Source: Putridiphycobacter sp965230485
GTDB taxonomy: Bacteria; Bacteroidota; Bacteroidia; Flavobacteriales_D; Crocinitomicaceae
DNA length: 64,000 nucleotides
Assembly (NCBI GenBank): GCA_965230485.1
Contig: CBDDLA010000001.1
Span: 620,001-684,000, forward strand
Direction of reading: 5' to 3'
Shown here: piece by piece, positions 8,961-17,563 of the stretch
Layout: the number at the start of each line of letters is the position of its first letter
How positions within the stretch are numbered: position 1 is the first letter of the stretch
The notes under the pieces: model-generated
Database searches by the model: none
What the model was told of the DNA's origin: nothing
What the model saw: only the letters and a program-made list of their open reading frames with translations
Position numbers and translations under genes: made by a program

Positions 8961-9041
8961 GGATTTTATTCTGAAATACCTATAGTTATTAACAATAAGT
9001 ATTATTTCAGTGCAAAGTAAAAAATTTATACTAAGAAAAAT

Positions 9042-9049
9042 TATATTTG
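9042..9049 (+). promoter_or_regulatory. Candidate dnaX promoter -7 box
   Basis: TATATTTG matches TAnnTTTG and ends 12 nt before the dnaX ATG. It overlaps the in-frame TTG at 9047, which makes that upstream start unlikely. Confidence 0.5.
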
Positions 9050-9061
9050 TACCTTCCAATT

Positions 9062-10177
9062 ATGAGTAATTTTGTTGTTTCAGCACGTAAGTATCGCCCC
9101 CAGACTTTCAACACTGTTGTGGGGCAGTCGGCTATTACAACCACTCTAAAAAATGCCATTACCAAGCAACATTTAGCACAGGCTTTTCTATTTTGTGGAT
9201 CTCGTGGTGTTGGTAAAACAACTACTGCAAGGATTTTAGCCAAAACAATTAACTGCTTTAACCTTGACGAAAAAGCAGAGCCTTGCAATAACTGTGAGTC
9301 GTGTACATCTTTTAACGAAGGACATTCATTTAATATACTAGAATTAGATGCTGCTTCAAATAATTCAGTAGAAGATATCAGAAACCTGATTGATCAGGTA
9401 CGAATTGCCCCACAAGTAGGAAAATTCAAAATATTCATTATTGATGAGGTTCACATGCTTTCGCAAGCGGCGTTTAACGCATTTTTGAAAACACTAGAAG
9501 AACCTCCAGAACATGCTATTTTTATTCTGGCCACTACCGAAAAGCATAAAATATTACCCACTATTCTTTCAAGATGTCAAATTTTCGATTTTCACAGAAT
9601 AAATGTTGAAGATATAGTGGGCCATCTTCAAAAAATAAGTGAAAAAGAAAACGTAAAAGCAGACGAAAAAGCATTACATATTATCGGACAAAAAGCGGAT
9701 GGCGCTTTACGTGATGCCCTTTCTATTTTTGATCAAATTGTTTCCTTTAGTGGGGGAAATATCACTTATAAGTCTGTTATTGAGAACTTAAATGTTCTTG
9801 ATTACGATTACTATTTTAAAATTATTGACTTTGCGTTGGCTTCCAACATCAATGAAAACCTGATTATCTATAATGATGTATTAGAAAAAGGTTTTGATGG
9901 ATCTCAATTCATTGTTGGCCTGGCAGAGCACCTAAGAAACCTATTAGTTTGTAAAAATGAGGCGTCATTAAAGCTATTAGAAGTTCCGAATGATATTAAA
10001 GAAGCTTATAAGCGCCAAGCAGCAGCCTGCCCCACTCCCTTTATTCTATTGGGATTAGATTTGTTAAAAGACACTGAATTTAATTTTAAAGGGGCGAAAA
10101 ATAAACGACTTCATGTTGAAGTAGCCCTTATGAAATTGTCATCAATTCAGGACAATTTAGAAAAAAAAAAAGTCTAG
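9062..10177 (+). CDS. dnaX: DNA polymerase III subunit gamma/tau, zero-frame product
   Basis: DnaX forms the clamp-loader ATPase core of the replicase. The zero frame gives 371 residues. Walker A GSRGVGKTT is near residue 45. The zinc module has cysteines in CFNLDEKAEPC and NNCESC near 65-80. Walker B IIDEVHML is near 127, and the arginine-finger SRC motif is in ILSRCQIFDF near 177. After the lid and collar domain (about residues 180-365) the frame runs into eleven A and stops two codons later (KKKV-stop). The tau-specific C-terminal region continues without stops in the -1 frame to 10800. I chose the ATG at 9062 (MSNFVVSARKYRP), which is the family start. The zero-frame product resembles the short gamma form. 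See the separate entries for the A run and the tau region. Confidence 0.93.
   Translation: MSNFVVSARKYRPQTFNTVVGQSAITTTLKNAITKQHLAQAFLFCGSRGVGKTTTARILAKTINCFNLDEKAEPCNNCESCTSFNEGHSFNILELDAASNNSVEDIRNLIDQVRIAPQVGKFKIFIIDEVHMLSQAAFNAFLKTLEEPPEHAIFILATTEKHKILPTILSRCQIFDFHRINVEDIVGHLQKISEKENVKADEKALHIIGQKADGALRDALSIFDQIVSFSGGNITYKSVIENLNVLDYDYYFKIIDFALASNINENLIIYNDVLEKGFDGSQFIVGLAEHLRNLLVCKNEASLKLLEVPNDIKEAYKRQAAACPTPFILLGLDLLKDTEFNFKGAKNKRLHVEVALMKLSSIQDNLEKKKV
10161..10171 (+). other. Eleven-A slippery run in dnaX
   Basis: Eleven consecutive A lie at codons 367-370. A -1 ribosomal shift, one extra A, or two fewer A in the mRNA would join the zero frame to the open -1 frame. The zero frame stops at TAG 10175-10177. 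The third frame also stops (TGA) within a few codons, so without the correct slip all products end here. Runs of 9 or more A are known to cause RNA polymerase slippage. A sequencing miscount of the run is the main alternative. Confidence 0.75.
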
Positions 10178-10800
10178 TTGACTTCAGAGATATTCAAATT
10201 ATTCCTTTCGAAGGTCAGTCCGACAAACCAATCGTCAGTGAAAGGGTATCTAATAGCCGAAAGACAGACAATTCTGAGACAGCTCGATTCAATAAAACTA
10301 CTCCAGAAAGAAAAATAATATCTACCCCTTTAGGTAAGTTACAATCCTCAAATATAGGCATTAAAAGTATTTTAAATCCGCCAAAAAAGAAAGAAGTCGA
10401 GCATAAAGAAACGGCGAACAATCTGGAAATGAATCAGTCTGTTGACGCCAAAGCACTAGACCATGTCTGGAAAGCTTATACATTAAAACTTCAGCGTGAA
10501 AAGAAAAGCAGTTTGTTTTCGACATTGAATAGCGCCAATCACCGTTTAAGTTCAGATTTAGTGATCACTATAGACATCAATAATAGTAATCAGGAAGAGC
10601 AGATAAACGCCATTAAGTCTGATTTTTTAAGCTACCTAAGGGAAACTCTAAAAAACAGCAACTTAAGTCTAGAATACAACAGGCTAGATGCTCCAAAAGC
10701 GACTTTCACCGATAACAAAACAGTTTTTAAAGAACTCACAAAAGAGAATCAAAGTCTTGAGAAATTTAGAAAGATGTTTGGACTTGATATTGATTTCTAG
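10171..10800 (+). CDS. dnaX: dnaX tau-specific C-terminal region, read in the -1 frame
   Basis: From the A run onward the -1 frame is open for 209 codons to TAG at 10798-10800. The first part (about residues 1-85) is low-complexity and rich in K, S, N and P, the expected linker between the clamp-loader core and the polymerase-binding domain. The last about 120 residues, with DHVWKAYTLKLQREKKSS, LVITIDINN and FRKMFGLDIDF, look like the folded C-terminal domain at the end of Bacteroidota DnaX. Only an internal ATG at 10429 could start it separately, which would leave the linker outside. It is therefore best read as the tau extension, giving a joined product of 579 residues, a normal DnaX length. 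Confidence 0.8.
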   Translation, partial: SLVDFRDIQIIPFEGQSDKPIVSERVSNSRKTDNSETARFNKTTPERKIISTPLGKLQSSNIGIKSILNPPKKKEVEHKETANNLEMNQSVDAKALDHVWKAYTLKLQREKKSSLFSTLNSANHRLSSDLVITIDINNSNQEEQINAIKSDFLSYLRETLKNSNLSLEYNRLDAPKATFTDNKTVFKELTKENQSLEKFRKMFGLDIDF

Positions 10801-10871
10801 TGTTCTAATATTTATTCTAATAAGGGGCTAAAATCTTTTTTGAAATCATGAGTAATTGATAAAACAATAAA

Positions 10872-10879
10872 TACTTTTG
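10872..10879 (+). promoter_or_regulatory. Candidate promoter -7 box for the MATE-fmt operon
   Basis: TACTTTTG matches TAnnTTTG and lies 34 nt before the MATE start codon at 10914. A well-spaced -33 element is not seen. Confidence 0.45.
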
Positions 10880-10913
10880 CATCCTCAATAGACACTGATC
10901 CTGATTAATCAAA

Positions 10914-12245
10914 ATGTTAGCCTTAAATAATAAAACAATACTCAAAATTGCTGCTCCTATAATGGTTGGGACGTTTGTTCAAAACATTGTAATGATAACA
11001 GATGCCATTTTAGTGAATGAATTGGGAACAACTGCCTTTAATGCTGCCAATAACGCTGGACTTTTATATGTTGTATTTTTTATGCTTTGCAAGGGACTTG
11101 CTGATGGTACGCAAATTCAAATTGCCAAAGAGTATGGTTTAAACCAGCCTGCGGCCATTAATAATACCATAAATCACTCATTCGTTTCACAAGCCTTTCT
11201 AAGTTTTGTACTCACTTCTATTTTAATGGTAAGCATGCCTATATTTACCGAGCACTTTGTAAATGATGCAGAAACAGGAGAGACAATGGCATCTTTTTTA
11301 TCGTACAGAATGTGGGGACTTGTTTTTGCAAGTATACAAGTATCCGTAATGGCTTTCTTTATTGGCATAGGAAAAACCAGAATTATAATTATTTCAACTC
11401 TGTTATTATCTGTCCTCAATATTTTTTTAGATTTTGGTCTCATTTATGGTCATTTTGGTTTTCCTGAAATGGGGGTTGATGGAGCTGGATTAGCATCAAC
11501 AATCTCTGAAGCCCTAACCGCAGCCTTTCTGGTTGTTGTATTAATAAGAAGTAAGCACATTAAGGGGTTCGAGTATGTATTCTTAAAAAAAATCAATCTT
11601 TCTAAAATTAAACAGTTATTAAAATTAAGCTACCCACTCATGGCCGCCGGCTTTTTATCTATTTCTACTTGGTATGTTTTTTTTTCACTCTTAGAACAAA
11701 GAAGTGCTTTTGATCTTGAGGTGTCGCATGTAGTAAGAAATTTGTTCTTTATCTCATTTATACCCATTTTTGGTTTTGCTGCAACTACACGGACCTATGT
11801 TTCCTATTACCATGCAAAGGGAGAAAATGAGACCACTAAATCTGCAATAAAAAAATTGCTAGGGCTAGGTATCATTAGTTATTTAGTTTTTTTCCATGGT
11901 GCTATTTTATACCCCAAGACATTGCTTGGCATTATCACAGATTCAAAGCCCGTGATTGATAAAGGAGTGAGTGTATTACGCTTAGTGTTTGGATCTATGT
12001 TGTTATTTTCAATTATCTCTATTTTCTACCAAACTGTTTCAGCAATAGGAAAAACAGTACAATCACTTTTAATTGAGGTTATCTCAATTATTTTTTATTT
12101 AATTTTTGCTTATTTGTTTATCGTATATTGGCAAGCAAATTTGCTTACAATTTGGACAATCGAATACCTATACTTTGGTGTAACTGGGTTATTATCAGTG
12201 CTATATTTGTTATACTATCAAAAAACAACGCATAAAAAAATATGA
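10914..12245 (+). CDS. MATE family efflux transporter
   Basis: This 443-residue inner-membrane protein has about 12 hydrophobic segments. It belongs to the MATE superfamily, which exports cationic drugs or metabolites by Na+ or H+ antiport. Support comes from IAAPIMVGTFVQNIVMITDAILV in the first helix pair, GLADGTQIQIAKEYG near residue 65, and the repeated half with KLSYPLMAAGFLSISTWYVFF near 230. The stop overlaps the fmt start by 4 nt (ATGA), so the two are translationally coupled. That pairing is positional, since Fmt and a drug pump share no known pathway. Substrate is unknown. Confidence 0.85.
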   Translation: MLALNNKTILKIAAPIMVGTFVQNIVMITDAILVNELGTTAFNAANNAGLLYVVFFMLCKGLADGTQIQIAKEYGLNQPAAINNTINHSFVSQAFLSFVLTSILMVSMPIFTEHFVNDAETGETMASFLSYRMWGLVFASIQVSVMAFFIGIGKTRIIIISTLLLSVLNIFLDFGLIYGHFGFPEMGVDGAGLASTISEALTAAFLVVVLIRSKHIKGFEYVFLKKINLSKIKQLLKLSYPLMAAGFLSISTWYVFFSLLEQRSAFDLEVSHVVRNLFFISFIPIFGFAATTRTYVSYYHAKGENETTKSAIKKLLGLGIISYLVFFHGAILYPKTLLGIITDSKPVIDKGVSVLRLVFGSMLLFSIISIFYQTVSAIGKTVQSLLIEVISIIFYLIFAYLFIVYWQANLLTIWTIEYLYFGVTGLLSVLYLLYYQKTTHKKI

Positions 12246-13177
12246 ATAGAAGAATAGTTTTCATGGGAACACCCGACTTTGCTGTCGCTTCATTATCAAA
12301 GCTCGTAGATGCAAAATTAGATATTGCCGCAGTTGTTACAGCACCTGATAGACCCGCAGGAAGAGGACAGAAACTAAAACAATCTGCTGTTAAAGAGTTT
12401 GCACTGTCAAAGAATATAAGGGTTCTGCAGCCTGAGAAACTTAAAGCTGAATCTTTCATCTCTGAGCTAAAAAGCATTAAAGCCGATTTGTTTGTGGTTG
12501 TAGCATTTAGAATGTTGCCGGAAGTGGTTTGGCAAATGCCAAACCTAGGCACTATTAATTTGCATGGCTCACTGTTACCTAAATATAGAGGGGCAGCCCC
12601 TATTAATTGGGCAGTGATTAACGGAGAGCAAGAAACAGGTGTTACCACCTTCTTTATAGAAAAAGATATTGATACTGGTCAAATAATAGACAGTGCAAAA
12701 ATTAAAATCGATAAAGCTGATACCGCAGGTACTATCCATGATAGATTAATGAAAGTTGGTGCTGAATTACTAACCGGTACAGTCAATAGTATTTTTAAAG
12801 GAACCGTAACTAGCAAGTCGCAGCCAGATGAAGATATTAGTCATGCACCAAAAATATTTAAATCTGATTGTAAAATTGATTGGAACCAATCTTCTTATGC
12901 TATTTACAATAAAATAAGAGGGCTTTCTCCTTATCCTACTGCCTTTACCACCATTCGAAAAAAAGATGAGACAAAAAACATAAAACTTTTTTTAGCTGAC
13001 TACGTCGTTGATGGAAAAAATAATGTCGCAATTCTAAAAAATAAACAAGAAGAATTATGGATAGGTTGTGAAGATGGATGGATAAAAATAACCGAACTGC
13101 AAATGGAGGGAAAGAAAAGAATGACCAGCGAAGCATTTTTAAAGGGTTTTGACATCAAAGGGTGGCAGCCTGTATAG
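12242..13177 (+). CDS. fmt: Methionyl-tRNA formyltransferase
   Basis: Fmt (311 residues) formylates initiator Met-tRNA with 10-formyl-THF. The catalytic residues N106, H108 and D144 are all in place (INLHGSLLPKYRG and KDIDTG), at the same numbers as in the E. coli enzyme. The N-terminal FMGTPDFAV and APDRPAGRG motifs are also typical, and the C-terminal tRNA-binding OB domain is present. The start overlaps the upstream MATE gene by 4 nt. The folate supply enzyme FolD is encoded 3.5 kb downstream, a loose functional neighbour. Confidence 0.97.
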   Translation: MNRRIVFMGTPDFAVASLSKLVDAKLDIAAVVTAPDRPAGRGQKLKQSAVKEFALSKNIRVLQPEKLKAESFISELKSIKADLFVVVAFRMLPEVVWQMPNLGTINLHGSLLPKYRGAAPINWAVINGEQETGVTTFFIEKDIDTGQIIDSAKIKIDKADTAGTIHDRLMKVGAELLTGTVNSIFKGTVTSKSQPDEDISHAPKIFKSDCKIDWNQSSYAIYNKIRGLSPYPTAFTTIRKKDETKNIKLFLADYVVDGKNNVAILKNKQEELWIGCEDGWIKITELQMEGKKRMTSEAFLKGFDIKGWQPV

Positions 13178-13278
13178 CCTATCAATAAAGAAACACAGGA
13201 AAAAAGTCTATTTTTAACGTGTTTATTAACAATCCCCCTGTTTTATTAACAAAATATGCCGTTTTACCCTTGAATCTA

Positions 13279-13308
13279 TTGACAACTAAGGATTTTAATA
13301 TATATTCG
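13279..13308 (+). promoter_or_regulatory. HU gene promoter (TTG-N19-TATATTCG)
   Basis: A -33 TTG at 13279-13281 is followed after exactly 19 nt by TATATTCG at 13301-13308, one mismatch from TAnnTTTG. Spacing is as expected for the Bacteroidota primary sigma factor. The box lies 39 nt before the HU ATG and supports that start over longer reading frames. Confidence 0.6.
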
Positions 13309-13347
13309 TTTCAAATAAATTGTTTAACTAAATTAAAAAACAAAAAA

Positions 13348-13620
13348 ATGAACAAATCAGAATTAGTAGACGCAATCGCTGACAACTCAGGATTATCAAA
13401 AGCAGACTCAAAAAAAGCCTTAGAAGGATTTATCTCAGCAACAGAAGGTGCACTTAAAAAAGGAGATAAAATTTCTTTAGTTGGTTTTGGTTCTTTCTCT
13501 GTTGCTAACAGAGCTGCAAGAACAGGTAGAAACCCTCAAACAGGTAAAGAAATTAAAATTGCAGCAAAAAATGTTGTAAAGTTTAAAGCTGGAGCTGACT
13601 TATCTACTAAAGTAAACTAA
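13348..13620 (+). CDS. hup: HU family DNA-binding protein
   Basis: This 90-residue DNABII protein bends and compacts DNA as a dimer. It has the HU layout: helical MNKSELVDAIADNSGLSKADSKKALEGF split by typical positions, the strand motif ISLVGFGSFSV, and the DNA-binding arm signature GRNPQTGKEI followed by FKAGADL. The start at 13348 gives the canonical N-terminus (MNKSEL); a longer frame would begin 43 codons earlier, within the promoter region. The gene is monocistronic with its own promoter and a strong terminator. Confidence 0.96.
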   Translation: MNKSELVDAIADNSGLSKADSKKALEGFISATEGALKKGDKISLVGFGSFSVANRAARTGRNPQTGKEIKIAAKNVVKFKAGADLSTKVN

Positions 13621-13640
13621 TCAATATTTAGATTATTAAG

Positions 13641-13670
13641 AGCCCTGACTGTTCGTCAGGGCTTTTTTTT
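13641..13670 (+). terminator. Intrinsic terminator after the HU gene
   Basis: A 9-bp GC-rich stem (AGCCCTGAC / GTCAGGGCT) with a 5-nt loop is followed by eight T. Confidence 0.92.
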
Positions 13671-13703
13671 GTCATAACTTTAGCAGACTTATTATTATTT
13701 ATA

Positions 13704-14402
13704 ATGCATAAAGAATATCAACCCGATATTTTATTTGAGGACAACCACTTAATTATCATCAATAAAAAAAGTGGAGAAATTGTTCAAGGAGATAAAACTG
13801 GAGACACTCCCTTAAACGATTTGTTAAAAGATTTTTTGAAAAGAAAATATAACAAACCAGGAAATGTATATTTAGGAACAGTTCATAGGCTAGATCGTCC
13901 AACATCTGGCTTAGTTATTTTTGCAAAAACAAGTAAAGCTTTAGCAAGAATGAACAAACTTTTTCAATCCAAAAGTATTCAAAAAACATATTGGGCAGTG
14001 ACTGAAAAAGCGCCAAAAGTTAAATCTGGAGAACTTATTGACTATTTAAAAAAGAATGAAAAGCAGAATAAAAGTTATGCTTTTCAAAAAGAAATCAATG
14101 GAAGCAAAAAAGCAGTTCTAAGTTACAAATTGATTGATCTGGGAGACAGATATTATTACATTGAAATAAAACCAGTTACAGGAAGGCATCATCAGATTAG
14201 GGTACAGCTTTCAAATATAAACTGTATCATTAAGGGAGACTTAAAGTATGGTGCCAAACGACCAAATAAAAATGGATCAATTCACCTCCATGCCCGAACA
14301 ATTGAGTTCATTCACCCTGTGAGTCAAGAAAACTTAAAAGTTGTCGCACCTACTCCTCAAGATGTTATTTGGCAAGATTTTGAAAAAAAGCATCAAAAAT
14401 GA
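13704..14402 (+). CDS. RluA-family RNA pseudouridine synthase
   Basis: This 232-residue enzyme isomerises uridine to pseudouridine in RNA. The catalytic motif HRLDRPTSG (D64) is followed by LVIFAKT, and the motifs KTYWA and VTGRHHQIRVQLS are those of the RluA/TruC type. There is no N-terminal S4 domain, and the length fits the short single-domain members in Bacteroidota. The RNA target (rRNA or tRNA) cannot be inferred. Its stop lies 1 nt from the stop of the convergent glycosyltransferase gene, with no terminator between. Confidence 0.9.
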   Translation: MHKEYQPDILFEDNHLIIINKKSGEIVQGDKTGDTPLNDLLKDFLKRKYNKPGNVYLGTVHRLDRPTSGLVIFAKTSKALARMNKLFQSKSIQKTYWAVTEKAPKVKSGELIDYLKKNEKQNKSYAFQKEINGSKKAVLSYKLIDLGDRYYYIEIKPVTGRHHQIRVQLSNINCIIKGDLKYGAKRPNKNGSIHLHARTIEFIHPVSQENLKVVAPTPQDVIWQDFEKKHQK

Positions 14403-14403
14403 G

Positions 14404-15102
14404 TTAATTGATATGGCGCTTATAGAACTTGCTCCATCTTTTAAAATTTCCAGTCCATTTAAAACCCAGTAAAGTAATAAGGTTAATCAGATTAATTTTA
14501 AATGCAGAGTTTTTTTGGTACTTACGGGCCGAAACTATAGCAGGATCATTAATGATTTCGAATTTAAATTTTTCCTTTTTCAAACGCCAAAATAAGTCGT
14601 AATCTTCCATTATTGATAAAGATTGGTTAAAGCCATTAACATTTTGGAAATCGATTTTTCTAATAAATAATCCCTGATCACCTCCTCCTGTATAAAAACC
14701 TTTCCATTGTGTCATCCATCCATTAAACCTAAGGTTCCACCTTTTCACATCAAATCTGTAACTAAACATCCCAAAATTATAATGACCTAGTGAGTTAAAA
14801 ATATGATGGATATAGTTTTTAGGAGGAAAGGTATCGGCGTGAAGAAAATACAAAAAGTCACCATTCGAAACATTTGCCCCAAGTTGAAGTTGCTTAGACC
14901 TGCAAGCTTCATTTGAGTTAATAATCTTAACTACATCTGGCAAATTTAATGCCTCAATATTATCATTAGAGTTTTTGGCATTTACAATTAGAATTTCTAT
15001 TAGTTTTTCATTGCCGTTATATATCAAAAAATCAACTAGTTTCTGAATGTTAGGCCTCTCATTAAAAGTTGGAATGATGATGCTAAGTCCTTTTTGTTTC
15101 AT
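14404..15102 (-). CDS. Family 2 glycosyltransferase (TIGR04283-like)
   Basis: This 232-residue GT-A fold transferase starts with LSIIIPTFNERPNI and has the metal-binding FLHADTFPP segment near residue 92. GGGDQGLFIRK and SIMEDYDLFWRLKK follow near 145-175, features of the GT2 subfamily annotated as radical-SAM/selenodomain-associated transferase 2. The acceptor is unknown. It is divergent from a DUF547 gene across 66 nt, a neighbourhood in which such transferases are often found. It carries no membrane segment, so it is cytoplasmic or peripheral. Confidence 0.85.
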   Translation of the reverse strand: MKQKGLSIIIPTFNERPNIQKLVDFLIYNGNEKLIEILIVNAKNSNDNIEALNLPDVVKIINSNEACRSKQLQLGANVSNGDFLYFLHADTFPPKNYIHHIFNSLGHYNFGMFSYRFDVKRWNLRFNGWMTQWKGFYTGGGDQGLFIRKIDFQNVNGFNQSLSIMEDYDLFWRLKKEKFKFEIINDPAIVSARKYQKNSAFKINLINLITLLGFKWTGNFKRWSKFYKRHIN

Positions 15103-15168
15103 TTTATCGGTTGTAATGATTAATTTAACATCACGACTTATAAATTAGACTCTAAATTTTTCACAAAT

Positions 15169-15924
15169 ATGAAAAAAATTATTTGCTTCCTTTCTGTTTT
15201 TGTCACTTTTCATGGCGAGTTACTAGCAAATGAAAAATTATTGAATCTATCTTATGATTTTTTGAATAAGCTGCAATCCAATGCCAATACGGATAAGATT
15301 CTAGAAACATATAAAAACCTTGATCTTGACACACTTGCTTTTTATATCGATTCGGAAGACGAAAAAAAGGCATTTTGGATTAATACCTATAATGCTTTTG
15401 TTCAAGATATTTTGAAAAAAGATAAGAGCCTATTTGACGATAGAGGTGCCTTTTTTAGTGCCAAACAAATTGATATTGCAGGTATAAAAATGAGTTTTGA
15501 TGACATAGAACATGGCATTATTCGATCTTCACGCTGGAAGCTATCGCTAGGTTATATCCGTGATCCATTTGTTCCCAACTTCATCAAAATGTTAAGAACA
15601 AAAAGACCAGATGGGCGGGTACATTTCGCCTTAAATTGTGGTGCTGCAAGCTGTCCTCCGATAGCAGTTTTTTATGCTAATAAAATTCATGCTGAACTTG
15701 ACAAAATAAGCCAACAATATCTAAAATCTACGACCAAAATAGATGGAAATAAAATTATAATTAGTCCACTGATGAGTTGGTTCAGAGCAGATTTTGGTGG
15801 TAAAAAAGGTGTGAAAAACAACTTCTTAGAAAAGTACGGCATAGTTGACAATACTAAAAAGAAAGAACTAGTATTCGGAGATTATGACTGGACGCTATCC
15901 CTCGGTAATTACACAAAATTATAA
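15169..15924 (+). CDS. DUF547 domain secreted protein
   Basis: This 251-residue protein has a signal peptide (MKKIICFLSVFVTF, cleavage near residue 20). A DUF547 domain covers most of the rest: FWINTYNAFVQD near residue 85, DIEHGIIRSS near 128, and the family hallmark HFALNCGAASCPPIAVF near 165. The family has no proven biochemical role; some members are found beside redox or biogenesis genes. It probably acts in the periplasm. It is divergent from the GT2 gene and 67 nt upstream of a predicted outer-membrane protein. Confidence 0.85.
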   Translation: MKKIICFLSVFVTFHGELLANEKLLNLSYDFLNKLQSNANTDKILETYKNLDLDTLAFYIDSEDEKKAFWINTYNAFVQDILKKDKSLFDDRGAFFSAKQIDIAGIKMSFDDIEHGIIRSSRWKLSLGYIRDPFVPNFIKMLRTKRPDGRVHFALNCGAASCPPIAVFYANKIHAELDKISQQYLKSTTKIDGNKIIISPLMSWFRADFGGKKGVKNNFLEKYGIVDNTKKKELVFGDYDWTLSLGNYTKL

Positions 15925-15991
15925 GATTTTACTTTTGGCTTAAAAGTTGATGCTTTAATAGGCAATCATTCATCCTTAAAAAAGTCATTAT

Positions 15992-16531
15992 ATGAGATTA
16001 AATGTATTATTATCAAGTGTTTTTATTTTTAGCATTGCATTATTAGGAATTAGTCAAAGTAACTACCGTGAGATTGGCTTAAAAAGCTCAAACCTTACTA
16101 ATAATTACAACTTCCTTTTTAAAAAAGAAAAGAAGGAAGGGCAATTCAGGCGTTATTCTGCTGATTTAACCTCAAATACTTTTTTTGGCGGTATATCTGG
16201 GCATCAGACTTCTATTCGTGCCTCAATCGGTTTCGAAAAGCGTAAAGAAATTACAGACAAGTTCGATTTTATCCGCGGATTTAATCCTGGTGTTCAATTA
16301 ATTTTGCAGAACCCAACATATCCTGATTTTAGTCTCATTACAGGATTATCGCTTGGCTATATTCTTGGCTTCCAATACCACATCAATAAAGAATTTGCGA
16401 TTGGAGCTGAAATGATACCAGGTATTTCTCTGAATAGTGATATTGCTGATGAAAACCTATCAATCAATGCCCAGCTAAGGTTGAATCAATCAGCAGGTAT
16501 TTTCTTTATTTACAAGTTTAACAAAACTTAG
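15992..16531 (+). CDS. Putative small outer-membrane beta-barrel protein
   Basis: I do not recognise the family. The 179 residues begin with a signal peptide (LLSSVFIFSIALLGISQS). They then show alternating strands with aromatic residues (RRYSADLTSNTFFGGISG, FSLITGLSLGYILGFQY) and end in FIYKFNKT, suggesting a small beta-barrel of about eight strands. It lies downstream of the DUF547 gene and 100 nt before a strong terminator. Confidence 0.65.
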   Translation: MRLNVLLSSVFIFSIALLGISQSNYREIGLKSSNLTNNYNFLFKKEKKEGQFRRYSADLTSNTFFGGISGHQTSIRASIGFEKRKEITDKFDFIRGFNPGVQLILQNPTYPDFSLITGLSLGYILGFQYHINKEFAIGAEMIPGISLNSDIADENLSINAQLRLNQSAGIFFIYKFNKT

Positions 16532-16631
16532 AAGACTGATTTGAATAAAACTAATAAAGTGTAATATAACTTGACAAATTACTTGTATAAACTTCTGGTA
16601 TAATTCAGTGTTTTGATCTTGAAATACTTTT

Positions 16632-16663
16632 GAAAGATGCTCAGTAAGCATCTTTCTTTTTTT
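16632..16663 (+). terminator. Intrinsic terminator upstream of folD
   Basis: A 10-bp perfect stem (GAAAGATGCT / AGCATCTTTC) with a 5-nt loop is followed by seven T. A candidate folD promoter box begins 3 nt later. Confidence 0.85.
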
Positions 16664-16665
16664 GC

Positions 16666-16673
16666 TATATTTG
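16666..16673 (+). promoter_or_regulatory. Candidate folD promoter -7 box
   Basis: TATATTTG matches TAnnTTTG and lies 20 nt before the folD ATG at 16694. Its -33 region is occupied by the preceding terminator hairpin. Confidence 0.5.
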
Positions 16674-16693
16674 AGTTCAAAACCAAGTTATTC

Positions 16694-17563
16694 ATGATTT
16701 TATTAGACGGCAAAAAAACTTCTCAAGACATTAAAGAAGAAATTAAAGAAAAAGTAAATGTGCGCTCAGCTAAAGGTCTAAAAAAACCACATTTGGCGGC
16801 AGTGCTTGTCGGAGAAAATGGCGCCAGTTTAACATATGTGAATGCCAAAGTAAAAGCCTGCGAATACGTGGGGTTTGATTCAACGTTAATCAAATTGCCT
16901 GCTGATATTAGTGAAGCAGACTTACTTTCAAAAATAGACGAATTAAATTCAAGTGAGAGTATTGATGGCTACATTGTTCAGTTACCTCTACCAAAACATA
17001 TTGACGAATTAAAAGTGACCCAGGCCATCCACCCTTCTAAGGATGTGGATGGATTCCATCCAGAAAATATTGGAAAAATGGTACTGGATTTACCTGCCTT
17101 TTTACCAGCAACACCATATGGAATTATTCAACTACTTGACAGATATAATGTCGAAACTTCGGGGAAGCACTGTGTTGTAGTTGGTAGAAGTCATATTGTA
17201 GGCTCTCCTATGAGTATCTTAATGTCTCGAAACAATAAGGTTGGTAATAGCACGGTCACGCTTACTCATTCAAGAACTCAAAACTTAGAAGATATTACTC
17301 GGTCTGCTGATATTTTGATTGTAGCACTTGGAAAGACAGAATTTATTACTGGTGATATGGTTAAGGAAGGTGCGGTTGTAGTTGATGTTGGGATAACACG
17401 GGTAAATGACGACTCCAAAAAATCAGGTTTTAGACTGCTTGGTGATGTAAAATTTGATGAAGTATCAAAAAAAGCATCCTATATTACACCAGTACCGGGA
17501 GGTGTAGGTCCAATGACCATTGCATCATTGTTAATGAATACCTTACTTGCTGTTGAAAAATAG
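16694..17563 (+). CDS. folD: Methylenetetrahydrofolate dehydrogenase/cyclohydrolase FolD
   Basis: FolD (289 residues) interconverts 5,10-methylene-THF and 10-formyl-THF, the formyl donor used by Fmt and purine synthesis. Diagnostic stretches are YVNAKVKACEYVGF with the catalytic Y48/K52, VQLPLP, SKDVDGFHPENIG, the dinucleotide motif VVGRSHIVGSPM, and PGGVGPMTIASL near the end. The ATG at 16694 (MILLDGKK) is the family start and sits just after the TAnnTTTG box; an earlier in-frame ATG at 16637 lies inside the terminator. Its last codons overlap the start of the archaemetzincin-like gene. Confidence 0.97.
   Translation: MILLDGKKTSQDIKEEIKEKVNVRSAKGLKKPHLAAVLVGENGASLTYVNAKVKACEYVGFDSTLIKLPADISEADLLSKIDELNSSESIDGYIVQLPLPKHIDELKVTQAIHPSKDVDGFHPENIGKMVLDLPAFLPATPYGIIQLLDRYNVETSGKHCVVVGRSHIVGSPMSILMSRNNKVGNSTVTLTHSRTQNLEDITRSADILIVALGKTEFITGDMVKEGAVVVDVGITRVNDDSKKSGFRLLGDVKFDEVSKKASYITPVPGGVGPMTIASLLMNTLLAVEK

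Noticed and set aside
10429..10800. Separate 123-codon gene after dnaX
   Set aside because: The open frame extends unbroken back to the A run at 10161-10171, and the peptide is the DnaX C-terminal domain, so it is part of dnaX rather than its own gene.
12145..12648. 167-codon minus-strand reading frame inside fmt and MATE
   Set aside because: It is a shadow of fmt, which has full motifs; the antisense peptide is low in recognisable structure.
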